Below, piece by piece: positions 31,209-38,813 of a DNA stretch of 38,813 bases (positions are counted from its first letter, which is position 1; each line of letters starts with the position of its first letter). Both the position numbers and the translations under genes were made by a program. The notes beneath the pieces were generated by a model that did no database searches, had not been told where the DNA came from, and saw nothing but the letters and a program-made list of their open reading frames with translations. Origin of the DNA: Oscillospiraceae bacterium (lineage in GTDB: Bacteria > Bacillota > Clostridia > Oscillospirales > Oscillospiraceae); contig CACYHB010000016.1 of assembly GCA_902774015.1 (NCBI GenBank), positions 1 to 38,813 on the forward strand. Direction: 5' to 3'.

Positions 31209-31290
31209 TGCCAAAGCGAAAGACTTCCATCGGGGGTCTTTCGTTTTACTCTTTTTCAAAGGGATTCGAACCGGGGTCGGTCCCCCAACA
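31209..31290 (+). repeat. Degenerate fifth boundary: terminator and flank like that after tRNA half D
   Basis: GCCAAA, then the hairpin GAAAGACTTCC (31218-31228) with GGGGGTCTTTC (31232-31242), T-rich bases and AAGGGATTCGAAC reproduce the order seen after fragment D (28976-29038). The tRNA half itself has been lost or changed beyond recognition. The hairpin can terminate the alcohol dehydrogenase operon. Confidence 0.6.
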
Positions 31291-31319
31291 GTCCGGCATC
31301 ACGCGCCGGGGGTTTCGTC

Positions 31320-31348
31320 TTGACAGCCGGGACGGGCAGGGATATAAT
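31320..31348 (+). promoter_or_regulatory. Promoter of the cobalamin operon
   Basis: TTGACA (31320-31325) and TATAAT (31343-31348), both consensus, have a 17-bp spacer and lead directly into the riboswitch. Confidence 0.9.
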
Positions 31349-31372
31349 ATGAACAATCAAATATAGAAAAGC

Positions 31373-31541
31373 AGTCGGTGCCTTTGCTCCGGAAGGGGCA
31401 GGGGGTAAAAGGGAAACAGGTGCAAGGCCTGTGCGATCTCGTCACTGTATGCGGAAAAGTCCGTCGGGCGTCGTTGGCGCGGCCACTGGGAGACCGGGAA
31501 GGCGATGGGCGAAGGGCCGCGAGCCAGGAAACCTGCCGATT
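31373..31541 (+). promoter_or_regulatory. Cobalamin riboswitch
   Basis: Diagnostic elements appear in order: P1 arms AGTCGG and CCGATT, GGTGCC, the GGGTAAAAGGGAA core with GGTGCAAGGCC, GTCACTGTA, GCCACTGGGA..CCGGGAAGGC, and the B12 box GAGCCAGGAAACCTGCC. Adenosylcobalamin binding normally lowers expression of the downstream genes, which here are cobalamin-related. Confidence 0.95.
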
Positions 31542-31610
31542 GTGGGGTACGGGAAAAGTCGGTTTTCCAGATCACGAGGGATTGATCGTGTACCATGCTC
31601 CCCTTGGGGC

Positions 31611-31655
31611 GCTCTTTACACGCAGTCTCTTTGCCAAACGGTGAAGAGCTTTTTT
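31611..31655 (+). terminator. Expression-platform terminator of the cobalamin riboswitch
   Basis: GCTCTT and CAC (31611-31621) pair with GTG and AAGAGC (31641-31649) with a small bulge, followed by six Ts. It lies 80 bp before the first gene, so control is probably by transcription termination. Confidence 0.7.
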
Positions 31656-31734
31656 CGTGCCGTGAGTTTTGCTGATGTAGGATATATATACATCGGGGAA
31701 CGCGAAGGCGCTCCAAAGAAAGAAGGAGGAGAAC

Positions 31735-33303
31735 ATGAAAAGAAAGATCGCATTGTTTCTGGCCCTCGTCATGCTGGCAGCCGTCAGCGTGATCGCCCTG
31801 CCCGTCGCGGCGGAGGAGGGAGAGCCCTCCGAGGCCGACAAGGAGGCTGCTCAGAAGGTGGCGGACCTCATCGACGCCATCTACGTCCAGACCCGCACCG
31901 ACGAGACCGACGCCCAGTGCGCCGCCGCCAAGGCCGCCTGGGACGCCCTGACCGATGCACAGAAGGAGCTGGTGGAGGGTGAGGAAGCCGATCCCGACTA
32001 CTTCGGCCGTGATACCGGCGACGCCGGCAAGGACGATCCCCGGAACGCTGACGGTATCGGCGAAAACGAGCTGCTGGTGGTGAGCTTCGGCACGTCCTTC
32101 AACGACAGCCGTGCGGAGGATATCGGCGGCATCGAGAAGGCTCTCGAGGCCGCTTTCCCCGAGTGGTCCGTTCGCCGCGCCTTCACCGCCCAGATCATCA
32201 TCAACCACGTCCAGGCCCGGGACGGCGAGTTCATCGACAACATGGACCAGGCGCTGGATCGCGCCGTAGCCAACGGCGTCAAAAACCTGCTCGTTCAGCC
32301 CACCCATCTCATGCACGGCGCCGAGTACGACGAGCTGACGGATGCTCTCAAGGGCTATGCGGACAAGATGAATATCGTCGTGGCCGAGCCCCTGCTGGGG
32401 CAGGTGGGCAAGGACGCCGCCGAAATCAACACCGACAAGGAGACCGTGGCCAAGGCCGTGGTGGCTGAAGCCGTGAAAGCAGCTGGGTTCGAGTCCCTGG
32501 AAGCCGCCGAGAAGGACGGCGCCGCCTTTGTGCTCATGGGCCACGGCACCGCCCATTTGGCCAAGGTCACCTATTCCCAGATGCAGACCCAGATGAACGA
32601 GCTGGGCTACAGGAACGTGTTCATCGGCACCGTGGAGGGCGAGCCCGAGGAGACCGCCTGCGAGAACATCATAAAGGCCGTCCACGAGGCAGGCTATACC
32701 AAGGTCATCCTGCGGCCCCTCATGGTGGTGGCCGGCGACCACGCCAACAACGACATGGCCGATCCTGAGGATGACGAATCCTGGGTGAGCCAGTTCACCG
32801 CGTCCGGCTTCTTCGAGACCATCGATTGCCAGATCAGCGGCATGGGTTCCATCGCTGAGGTGCAGGCCATCTATGTGGCCCATGCTCAGGCCGCCATGGA
32901 CGAGAAAGGTCTGAAGGCCGAGGCCGTTGCCCCCGCCGCCGCCCTCTCTGACGGGACCTACAAGGTCACCTTCAAGACCGACAGCGGCATGTTCAAGTCT
33001 CACAAAAACCAGGGGGTGCTCACGGTCAAGGACGGCCAAATGACGCTCCACTTCAGTCTGGAGTCCAAGAACATTCTGAACCTGTATCGGGGTCTGGCAG
33101 AGGATGCTGTAAAGGAAGGCGCCGTGCTGCTGCAGCCCACGCTGGATAAGGTGACCTTTGATGACGGCCTCACCGAGGAAGTCTACGGCTTCGACGTGCC
33201 TGTGCCCATCATCGGGGAGGAATTCGACCTGGCTCTGGTCGGCAAGAAGGGCACCTGGTACGACCATAAGGTCATCGTCACCGACCCCGTGCCTGAGGCG
33301 TAA
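31735..33303 (+). CDS. cbiK: Exported CbiK-type cobaltochelatase with extra C-terminal domain
   Basis: The 522-residue protein has a signal peptide (1-26, cleavage near VAA-EE), a short helical segment common in clostridial surface proteins (about 32-85, ending AAWDALTDAQKELV), a CbiK chelatase domain (about 110-395) and a C-terminal beta-rich domain (about 404-522, LSDGTYKVTFKTDSG to WYDHKVIV). Metal-binding residues of CbiK are present: H270 in LMGHGT, E301 in GTVEGEP and H336 in VAGDHANND. Cytosolic CbiK inserts cobalt into sirohydrochlorin; exported CbiK is known from Desulfovibrio, where a role in tetrapyrrole or metal handling outside the membrane is proposed. Control by a cobalamin riboswitch and the neighbouring BtuFCD-like importer favour a corrinoid or metal-tetrapyrrole uptake role. 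The exact role is inference. Confidence 0.88.
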   Translation: MKRKIALFLALVMLAAVSVIALPVAAEEGEPSEADKEAAQKVADLIDAIYVQTRTDETDAQCAAAKAAWDALTDAQKELVEGEEADPDYFGRDTGDAGKDDPRNADGIGENELLVVSFGTSFNDSRAEDIGGIEKALEAAFPEWSVRRAFTAQIIINHVQARDGEFIDNMDQALDRAVANGVKNLLVQPTHLMHGAEYDELTDALKGYADKMNIVVAEPLLGQVGKDAAEINTDKETVAKAVVAEAVKAAGFESLEAAEKDGAAFVLMGHGTAHLAKVTYSQMQTQMNELGYRNVFIGTVEGEPEETACENIIKAVHEAGYTKVILRPLMVVAGDHANNDMADPEDDESWVSQFTASGFFETIDCQISGMGSIAEVQAIYVAHAQAAMDEKGLKAEAVAPAAALSDGTYKVTFKTDSGMFKSHKNQGVLTVKDGQMTLHFSLESKNILNLYRGLAEDAVKEGAVLLQPTLDKVTFDDGLTEEVYGFDVPVPIIGEEFDLALVGKKGTWYDHKVIVTDPVPEA

Positions 33304-33334
33304 GGCTGAGGCGCACACGGACCCTAACCCAAAA

Positions 33335-33364
33335 GCGGTGCGGCAGCTTCGGCTGCCGTGCCGC
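33335..33364 (+). promoter_or_regulatory. Intercistronic hairpin with UUCG loop
   Basis: A 13-bp stem (two G-U pairs) with a TTCG tetraloop lies between cbiK and the lipoprotein gene. There is no T-run, so it probably stabilises mRNA or lowers downstream expression. Confidence 0.65.
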
Positions 33365-33412
33365 ATAGTTGTATTCAAAGGACAGGTGTTTACACCGGAA
33401 AGGATGCTTCCC

Positions 33413-33820
33413 ATGGGTAAAAAAACATTGTGCATCACCATAGCGCTCCTGCTGTTGATGCTCTGCGCGGGCTGTCAGAAGAAAGCGAACCCCCTGGCGG
33501 ATGGGACCTATCGCATAGCTGCCAGCCTCACCGGCGGCACCGGCAAGGCCAAGATCGCCTCCCCCGTTGAGATCACCGTGCAGGGCGGGCAGATGACCGC
33601 CATCCTCGTTTGGAGCAGTCCCAACTACGATTATATGAAGGTGAACGGCGTTCGATACGACGCCGTGATCGAGGACGGCCATTCGGTCTTCACCGTGCCC
33701 GTAGCTTCCCTGGAGGAGCCCCTCCCTGTGGTGGCGGACACGGTGGCCATGAGCGCGCCCCACGAGATCGAGTATACGATCACCTTCGACGCGGCTTCCC
33801 TGAAGGCGGACGCCAAATGA
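33413..33820 (+). CDS. Small lipoprotein with a domain related to the CbiK C-terminus
   Basis: The 135-residue protein has a lipoprotein signal with lipobox ending at C21 (LCAGC), then one domain: LADGTYRIAASLTGGTGKA, GGQMTAILVWSSPNYDYM, ending HEIEYTITFDA. The same order (DGTY, GQMT, short P-rich turn, DHKVIVTD-like end) is seen in the last 120 residues of the preceding CbiK protein. Such domains accompany iron and heme or corrinoid ABC systems in Clostridia. It probably sits on the outer face of the membrane and hands ligand to the receptor. ATG 33413 is nine bases after AAAGG; ATG 33404 is too close. Confidence 0.8.
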   Translation: MGKKTLCITIALLLLMLCAGCQKKANPLADGTYRIAASLTGGTGKAKIASPVEITVQGGQMTAILVWSSPNYDYMKVNGVRYDAVIEDGHSVFTVPVASLEEPLPVVADTVAMSAPHEIEYTITFDAASLKADAK

Positions 33821-34992
33821 GGACGCCGACGAAAAAAAGCATCTGCCTGCTGCTCCTGTTCGCCCTGGCGTTGGGCCTGCTTTCGGCCTGCGACAAAGGG
33901 CAGGGCCCCACGGCCAAGGCGGCCGCGGGCCCGGACTGGAGCACGCTGACCGTTCGACGGCAGGTGCCCCTAACTAACGCCGATCAGTTCTCCCTGACGG
34001 AGTACGACCGGGGGTACATCCTTCTTGACATCCCCACCAGCGGTCGGTTCCTGATCGTGCCCGAGGAAGCGGGGGTGCCTCGGGGGCTGGATGTGGACGT
34101 GGTCCCCCTGTATGCCCCGCTCGATCGCATCTATCTTGCAGCCACCTCCGCCATGGACTATTTTCGCGCCCTGGACAGCATCGATCGGGTCCGCCTGTCC
34201 TGCCTGGACGTGAACGGCTGGTACATCGAGGAGGCGAAGGCGGCTTTGCAAAGCGGCAGCATGCTGTTCGCGGGCAAGTACAGCGCCCCGGACTACGAGC
34301 TGATCTACGCGGAGAAATGCGATTTGGCCATCGAGTCCACCATGATCTATCACAGCCCAGCGGTGAAGGAGCAATTGGAAAAGTTAGGCGTCCCCGTGCT
34401 GGTGGAGCGGTCGAGCTACGAGGAGGACCCCCTGGGCCGCATGGAGTGGATCAAGGTCTACGGGGCCCTGCTGGGGAAGCTCCCCGAGGCGGAGGCCCTC
34501 TTCGCGGCGGAGGAGCAGGCCGTGACGCCCCTGTTGAGCCAACCCAAAAACGGTAAAACCGTAGCCTTCTTCTACATCACCACCACCGGCACCGTGAACG
34601 TGCGCAAGAGCGGCGATTACGTGCCGAAGATGATCGAGATGGCCGGGGGCCGCTATGTGTTCGACGATCTCGACAGCGGCAGCGCCCTGTCCACCGTGAA
34701 CATGACCATGGAATCCTTTTACGACGGGGCGAAGAACGCGGATATTTTGATCTACAACAGCACCATCGACGGGGAGCTGTACACCGTGGAGGACCTGCTC
34801 CAAAAGAGCGCCCTGCTCAAGGACTTCAAGGCCGTGCAGTCCGGGGACCTGTGGTGCACCGGCAAAAACCTGTTCCAGGAGCCCATGGGCGTGGGCAAGC
34901 TCATTTTGGACATCCATCGGGTGCTGACGGATCCGGACGCCCCCGATGAGCTCACATATCTTCATAAACTGACGGCGGGAGGCAAGGGATGA
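33817..34992 (+). CDS. ABC transporter substrate-binding lipoprotein, BtuF/FepB type
   Basis: The 391-residue receptor has lipobox LSAC with C25 and a class III periplasmic-binding fold suited to corrinoids, heme or siderophores. Visible: IAATSAMDYFRALDSIDRV-like start of the first lobe, ESTMIYHSPAVKEQLEKLG, PVLVERSSYEEDPLGRMEWI, and FYITTTGTVNVRKSGDYVPK in the second lobe. The conserved glutamates that salt-bridge to BtuC arginines are plausible at EEDPLGRMEW and FQEPMG. ATG 33817 overlaps the previous stop. Position in a cobalamin-riboswitch operon favours a corrinoid substrate. Confidence 0.88.
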   Translation: MRTPTKKSICLLLLFALALGLLSACDKGQGPTAKAAAGPDWSTLTVRRQVPLTNADQFSLTEYDRGYILLDIPTSGRFLIVPEEAGVPRGLDVDVVPLYAPLDRIYLAATSAMDYFRALDSIDRVRLSCLDVNGWYIEEAKAALQSGSMLFAGKYSAPDYELIYAEKCDLAIESTMIYHSPAVKEQLEKLGVPVLVERSSYEEDPLGRMEWIKVYGALLGKLPEAEALFAAEEQAVTPLLSQPKNGKTVAFFYITTTGTVNVRKSGDYVPKMIEMAGGRYVFDDLDSGSALSTVNMTMESFYDGAKNADILIYNSTIDGELYTVEDLLQKSALLKDFKAVQSGDLWCTGKNLFQEPMGVGKLILDIHRVLTDPDAPDELTYLHKLTAGGKG

Positions 34993-35999
34993 GGTCGAAC
35001 CGTACCCGGCTTTGGCTCGGCTTTGCGGGCCTCGTGGCGGCCCTGCTGGGGTTGATCGTCTGGAACGTCAACGCCGGCAGCGTGAGCCTGTCCCCGGGGG
35101 AGATCTGGAACATCCTCCTCACCCGGGGCGGCGACAACGGGGCCATCGTCTGGAACATCCGCCTGCCCCGCATCCTGGCCGCCCTGCTGCTGGGCGGAGC
35201 GTTGGCCCTGTCCGGTTTCCTTCTCCAAACCTTCTTTTCGAACCCCATCGCCGGTCCCTTCATTTTGGGCATCTCCTCCGGCGCCAAGCTGGTGCTGTCG
35301 TTGGTGATGATCGGCTTTTTGAGCCGGGGCGTCACCGTGGGCTCCCTGGGCCTCATCGCCGCCGCCTTCTCGGGGGCCATGCTGTCCATGGGCTTCGTGC
35401 TCCTTATCTCCGCCAAGGTGAAGCGCATGTCCCTGCTCATCATCGGCGGGGTCATGATCGGCTATATCTGCTCCGCCGTCACGGACTTCGTGGTGGCCTT
35501 CGCGGACGACGCCAACATCGTGAACCTCCACAACTGGTCCCGGGGCAGCTTCTCCGGCATGCTGTGGGAGAACGTGGGGGTCATGGCCGCGGTGGTGCTG
35601 CTGGTGCTGGTGCTGACCTTCCTGCTCTCCAAGCCCATCGGCGCCTACCAGCTGGGCGAGACCTACGCTCAGAACATGGGCGTGAACATCAAAGCTTTTC
35701 GGGTGGTGCTGATCCTTCTCTCCAGCGTCCTCTCCGCCACCGTCACCGCCTTCGCGGGACCCATCTCCTTCGTGGGCGTGGCGGTGCCCCATCTCATGCG
35801 GAGCCTCTTCAAGACCGCTAAGCCCATAATCATGATCCCCGCCTGCTTCCTGGGGGGCGGGGTGTTCTGCCTGCTGTCCGACCTGATCGCCCGGACGGCT
35901 TTCGCGCCTACGGAGCTGTCCATCAGCGCCGTCACGGCCCTGTTCGGCGCGCCGGTGGTGATCCTGGTCATGCTGAGGCGGCAGAGGGAGCAGCTATGA
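34989..35999 (+). CDS. FecCD-family ABC permease (BtuC type)
   Basis: The 336-residue integral membrane protein has the family start and motifs: WNIRLPRILAALLLGGALAL, GFLLQTFFSNPIAGPFILG, GVMIGYICSAVTDFVV, and AGPISFVGVAVPHLMRSL near the C-terminal ATPase contact. About ten membrane helices. It overlaps both neighbours by four bases, so expression is coupled. It forms the channel for the BtuF-like receptor. Confidence 0.93.
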   Translation: MRSNRTRLWLGFAGLVAALLGLIVWNVNAGSVSLSPGEIWNILLTRGGDNGAIVWNIRLPRILAALLLGGALALSGFLLQTFFSNPIAGPFILGISSGAKLVLSLVMIGFLSRGVTVGSLGLIAAAFSGAMLSMGFVLLISAKVKRMSLLIIGGVMIGYICSAVTDFVVAFADDANIVNLHNWSRGSFSGMLWENVGVMAAVVLLVLVLTFLLSKPIGAYQLGETYAQNMGVNIKAFRVVLILLSSVLSATVTAFAGPISFVGVAVPHLMRSLFKTAKPIIMIPACFLGGGVFCLLSDLIARTAFAPTELSISAVTALFGAPVVILVMLRRQREQL

Positions 36000-37132
36000 A
36001 CGCGTACTACCTCCACACCGAGAATATGACCGTGGGCTACGACGGCAAGCCCCTTATCGAGCACATCGAGATCGGCGTCCGCCGGGGGGAGATATTGACC
36101 CTCATCGGCCCCAACGGCTCCGGCAAGTCCACCATTTTGAAGAGCATGATCCGCCAGCTGAAACTGATAGCGGGCACGGTGGTACTGGACGGCCAGGCCA
36201 TGGCCGGCATGAAGGAAGGGGACATCGCTCAGCGCCTGTCCATCGTCATGACCGAGCGGATCAAAGCGGAGCTCATGAGTTGCTACGATCTGGTGGCTAC
36301 GGGCCGCTACCCCTACACAGGGCGGCTGGGGCTGCTGTCGGAGGAGGACCATCGGATCGTTCGGGAGGCCATCCGCACCGTTCATGCGGAAGAATTTGCC
36401 GACCGCCCCTTCACCGAGATCAGCGACGGCCAGCGGCAGCGGCTGCTCCTTGCCCGGGCCATCTGCCAGGAGCCGGAGGTCATCGTCCTGGACGAGCCCA
36501 CCTCCTTTCTGGACATCCGCCATAAGCTGGAGCTGCTGGACATTTTGAAAAACCTGGTCCGGGAAAAGAATGTGGCCGTGATTCTGTCTCTCCACGAGTT
36601 GGACCTCGCTCAGAAGGTGTCGGATCGGGTGGTGTGCGTGGCCAATGAACGCATCGATCGTTGCGATACCCCGGAGAACATCTTTACGGACGAGTATATC
36701 GCCCGGCTGTACGGCATCGAGAAGGGCAGCTACAACGCCCTCTTCGGCTGCCCGGAGCTGTCCGCCGTCCGGGGGGAACCCAGGGTCTTCGTCATCGGTG
36801 GGGGCGGCAGCGGCATCCCCGTCTATCGGCAGCTGCAGCGGCGGGGCATCCCCTTCGCCGCAGGCATCTTACAGGAGAACGACGTGGACTACCCGGTGGC
36901 CAAGGCCCTGGCGGCGGAATGTATCGCGGTGCCGCCCTTTACGGCCATGGACGAGGCGGCCATGGACCGGGGCCGGGCTCTCATAGCCCGTTGCGAGCAG
37001 GTGGTCTGCTGCCTCGATGCCTTCGGCGAACAGAACCAGGGGAACCGGCGCCTCCGGGACGAGGCTGCGGTGCGAGGGAAGATACTGAAGGTAAGCCGTC
37101 TCTCAGACCTGTGGACGGGAGGTGAACGCTGA
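35996..37132 (+). CDS. ABC ATPase (BtuD/FecE type) with C-terminal Rossmann-like extension
   Basis: The 378-residue protein has an ABC domain (about 1-250): Walker A GPNGSGKST, signature region EISDGQRQR (ISDGQ in place of LSGGQ), Walker B VIVLDEPTSFLD and switch histidine in SLHELD. After about residue 255 a second domain follows with a dinucleotide-type start VFVIGGGGSGIPVYRQLQRR and conserved-looking AGILQENDVDYPVAKAL. Ordinary BtuD proteins end near 250-260 residues, so this extension of about 120 residues is extra. Its function is unknown; I recall related clostridial cobalamin-locus proteins with it. It overlaps the permease gene by four bases. Confidence 0.9.
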   Translation: MNAYYLHTENMTVGYDGKPLIEHIEIGVRRGEILTLIGPNGSGKSTILKSMIRQLKLIAGTVVLDGQAMAGMKEGDIAQRLSIVMTERIKAELMSCYDLVATGRYPYTGRLGLLSEEDHRIVREAIRTVHAEEFADRPFTEISDGQRQRLLLARAICQEPEVIVLDEPTSFLDIRHKLELLDILKNLVREKNVAVILSLHELDLAQKVSDRVVCVANERIDRCDTPENIFTDEYIARLYGIEKGSYNALFGCPELSAVRGEPRVFVIGGGGSGIPVYRQLQRRGIPFAAGILQENDVDYPVAKALAAECIAVPPFTAMDEAAMDRGRALIARCEQVVCCLDAFGEQNQGNRRLRDEAAVRGKILKVSRLSDLWTGGER

Positions 37133-38106
37133 TGGGTCTCTATGCCCTCACCGCCCTATCCATCTTCGCCGGCTTTCTGCTGGACTGTCTCTTTGGCGAC
37201 CCTCTGAGCCGCCTCCATCCCGTGGTGCTCATGGGGAAGCTCATCTCCTTTCTGGAGAAGAAGCTCCGGCCCATCTTTCCCAAGACGCCCCAGGGGCAAC
37301 GGATCGCCGGGGCGATCATGGCCGTTTCGGTGGCCCTGATCAGCGCCGGGGCAGGCTTTCTGCTCCTCTATGGGGCCTGGGTCATCCATCCCTGGGCTTA
37401 TTTTGTCCTCAGCGCCTTCCTCTGCTGGCAGTGCTTTGCCGCCCGATGCCTCATGGCGGAATCTAAAAAGGTGGTGACCGCCCTGCAGCGGGAGGGCCTG
37501 GACGCCGGACGCCGCCAGATCGCCATGCTGGTGGGAAGGGACACACAGAATTTAACGGAAACACAGGTGATCAAGGCCGCCGTGGAGACCGTGGCGGAAA
37601 ATACCTCCGACGGGGTCATCGCCCCCCTCTGCTGGATGATCGTTGGCGGCGCGGTGGGCGGCCTCTTCTACAAGGCTGTGAACACCATGGACTCCATGGT
37701 GGGCTATAAGAACGAAAAATATTTGAACTTCGGCCGCTGGGCCGCCAAAATGGACGACGGGGCGAACTATGTCCCCGCCCGGCTGTCGGCTTTCGCCATG
37801 ATCGGCGCGGCTTTTCTTTTGAAGCTGGACGGCCCCAATGCCTGGCGCATTTGGCGGCGGGATCGGCGGAACCATGCGAGCCCCAACTCCGCCCAATGCG
37901 AGTCCGTCTGCGCCGGGGCCCTGGGGGTGCAGCTTGGGGGCAACGCCAGCTACTTCGGCGTGGTCCATAAAAAGCCCACCATCGGCGATCCCACCCGGCC
38001 CATCGAAGGGGCGGACGTGGATCGGGCCTGCAAACTGATGTACGGGACCAGCGTTCTGACGCTGGCGGCGTATGGGCTGATCCTGCTGTTGGGGGTGGTC
38101 CTATGA
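37132..38106 (+). CDS. cbiB: Adenosylcobinamide-phosphate synthase
   Basis: The 324-residue membrane enzyme attaches the aminopropanol phosphate arm to adenosylcobyric acid. The N-terminal LDCLFGDPLSRLHPVVLMGK, the central VAENTSDGVIAPL block and FYKAVNTMDSMVGYKNEKY are family signatures. Several membrane helices are visible. The ATG shares one base with the preceding stop (TGATG). The threonine-phosphate decarboxylase that makes its substrate follows immediately, as is usual. Confidence 0.95.
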   Translation: MGLYALTALSIFAGFLLDCLFGDPLSRLHPVVLMGKLISFLEKKLRPIFPKTPQGQRIAGAIMAVSVALISAGAGFLLLYGAWVIHPWAYFVLSAFLCWQCFAARCLMAESKKVVTALQREGLDAGRRQIAMLVGRDTQNLTETQVIKAAVETVAENTSDGVIAPLCWMIVGGAVGGLFYKAVNTMDSMVGYKNEKYLNFGRWAAKMDDGANYVPARLSAFAMIGAAFLLKLDGPNAWRIWRRDRRNHASPNSAQCESVCAGALGVQLGGNASYFGVVHKKPTIGDPTRPIEGADVDRACKLMYGTSVLTLAAYGLILLLGVVL

Positions 38107-38813
38107 TCCTGGGGCAGAACTACGGTCACGGCGGCGATATCTATTCTCGACCCGTTCATCTGGACTTTTCCGCCAACGTAAACCCCTTTGGCACGCCGGA
38201 AGCGGTGAAGGCGGCGGTCCGGGCGGCGACGGAGGACCTCTCCGCCTATCCCGACCCCTACTGCAGCCCCTTGCGGGAAAAGCTGGCCGCCCTGAACGGG
38301 GTAGATAAGGGCAATGTGGTCTGCGGCAATGGGGCGGCGGAGTTGATCTATCAGTTCGCCGCGGCGCTGCAACCGAAGCAGGCCCTGCTGCCGGTGCCCT
38401 CCTTCTCGGATTACGAGAGCGCTCTGCTGGCGGCGGGCTGTGAACCGACCTTTTATCCGTTGAGCCGGGAGAACGGCTTCCGGCTGACAGAGGATATCCT
38501 GGATGCCATCGGCCCCGAGACGGACCTCCTGATGCTCTGCTCTCCCAACAACCCCACGGGTCGGTCCGTGGAAAAGGGGCTGCTGCTGAAGATCCTGAAT
38601 CGGTGTCGGGAGACGGGGACCTGGCTGTTTCTGGACGAGTGCTTTTATGAGCTGACCGACGAGGACAGGGCCTTCTCCCTGACGTCCCAACTGCGGGACG
38701 GAGACCGGGTCTTCCTCCTGCGGGCCTTCACCAAAGCCTATGGCATGGCGGGGCTACGGCTGGGTTACGGCGTATGCATGAACAGGGCGCTGCTGGAAGT
38801 CATGTGCCGCCTC
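38103..38813 (+). CDS. cobD: Threonine-phosphate decarboxylase-like aminotransferase, cut by the window end
   Basis: The first 237 codons are present and open to the window edge. The protein is a fold-type I PLP enzyme of the HisC/CobD group: GQNYGHGGDIY and LDFSANVNPFGTP at the start, CGNGAAELIY, LCSPNNPTGR, FLDECFYEL and the PLP-lysine region RAFTKAYGMAGLRLGY. The GGDIY and SANVNPFG start and the cbiB neighbour favour CobD (L-threonine phosphate to aminopropanol phosphate) over histidinol-phosphate aminotransferase. The ATG overlaps the cbiB stop. Confidence 0.88.
   Translation, partial: MILGQNYGHGGDIYSRPVHLDFSANVNPFGTPEAVKAAVRAATEDLSAYPDPYCSPLREKLAALNGVDKGNVVCGNGAAELIYQFAAALQPKQALLPVPSFSDYESALLAAGCEPTFYPLSRENGFRLTEDILDAIGPETDLLMLCSPNNPTGRSVEKGLLLKILNRCRETGTWLFLDECFYELTDEDRAFSLTSQLRDGDRVFLLRAFTKAYGMAGLRLGYGVCMNRALLEVMCRL

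Noticed and set aside
31357-33441. A 694-codon minus-strand frame opposite the riboswitch and cbiK
   Set aside because: It crosses a clear riboswitch and the cbiK gene; its open state is explained by GC-rich third positions on the coding strand.
1-38813. CRISPR array, rRNA genes, insertion sequences with transposase, phage genes
   Set aside because: No regularly spaced repeats, no rRNA-like blocks and no transposase, integrase or phage structural motifs were seen in any frame.

Overview
The window looks like chromosomal DNA of a gut-type member of the Clostridia, probably close to the Oscillospiraceae. Reasons: strong AGGAGG-type ribosome binding sites, sigma-A promoters with 16-17 bp spacers, DUF4314/DUF6329 genes typical of Clostridia integrative elements, and an energy-coupling-factor (ECF) vitamin transporter. 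Base composition changes visibly along the window. The left operon is moderately GC-rich, the pyrimidine region (about 10-18.6 kb) is clearly AT-richer, and 21-38.8 kb is strongly GC-rich. The window is therefore a mosaic.

Region 1 (1-9.7 kb) is one long operon behind a clear promoter. It encodes a creatininase-family hydrolase, a Nif3-like dimetal protein, an RpiR-type regulator, an isoaspartyl dipeptidase (IadA) and a complete Dpp/Opp ABC importer (two permeases, two ATPases, a lipoprotein receptor). Together they look like a system that imports isopeptides or related amides and hydrolyses them in the cytosol. It ends at a strong terminator.

Region 2 (9.7-18.7 kb) has remnants of a decayed integrative element on both sides of a complete five-gene pyrimidine operon: pyrB-pyrI fusion, pyrE, pyrF, pyrD-pyrK fusion, pyrC. 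All junctions overlap by a few bases. In front of pyrBI is a promoter, a 37-codon leader ORF with its own ribosome binding site, a T-rich tract and a terminator hairpin inside the leader ORF. The leader stop codon touches the pyrBI start codon. This is the architecture of enterobacterial UTP-sensing pyrBI attenuation and is the most interesting single element of the window.

Region 3 (18.7-31.3 kb) is a string of metabolic modules: pgi; adenine deaminase plus purine permease; an ECF transporter with a SAM hydroxide adenosyltransferase; an iron alcohol dehydrogenase plus an SDR oxidoreductase. The boundaries at 18.67, 20.92, 24.41 and 28.93 kb each carry the same 45-nt 3' half of a tRNA-Arg(CCU), without a 5' half and without a visible integrase. 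A degenerate fifth boundary lies near 31.2 kb. This suggests serial integration at a tRNA-Arg site.

Region 4 (31.3-38.8 kb) is a cobalamin-riboswitch-controlled operon: an exported CbiK-type cobaltochelatase with an extra C-terminal domain, a small lipoprotein carrying a related domain, a BtuFCD-like ABC importer whose ATPase has an extra Rossmann-like domain, CbiB, and a CobD-like decarboxylase cut by the window end. It couples corrinoid or metal-tetrapyrrole uptake to the late steps of cobalamin synthesis.
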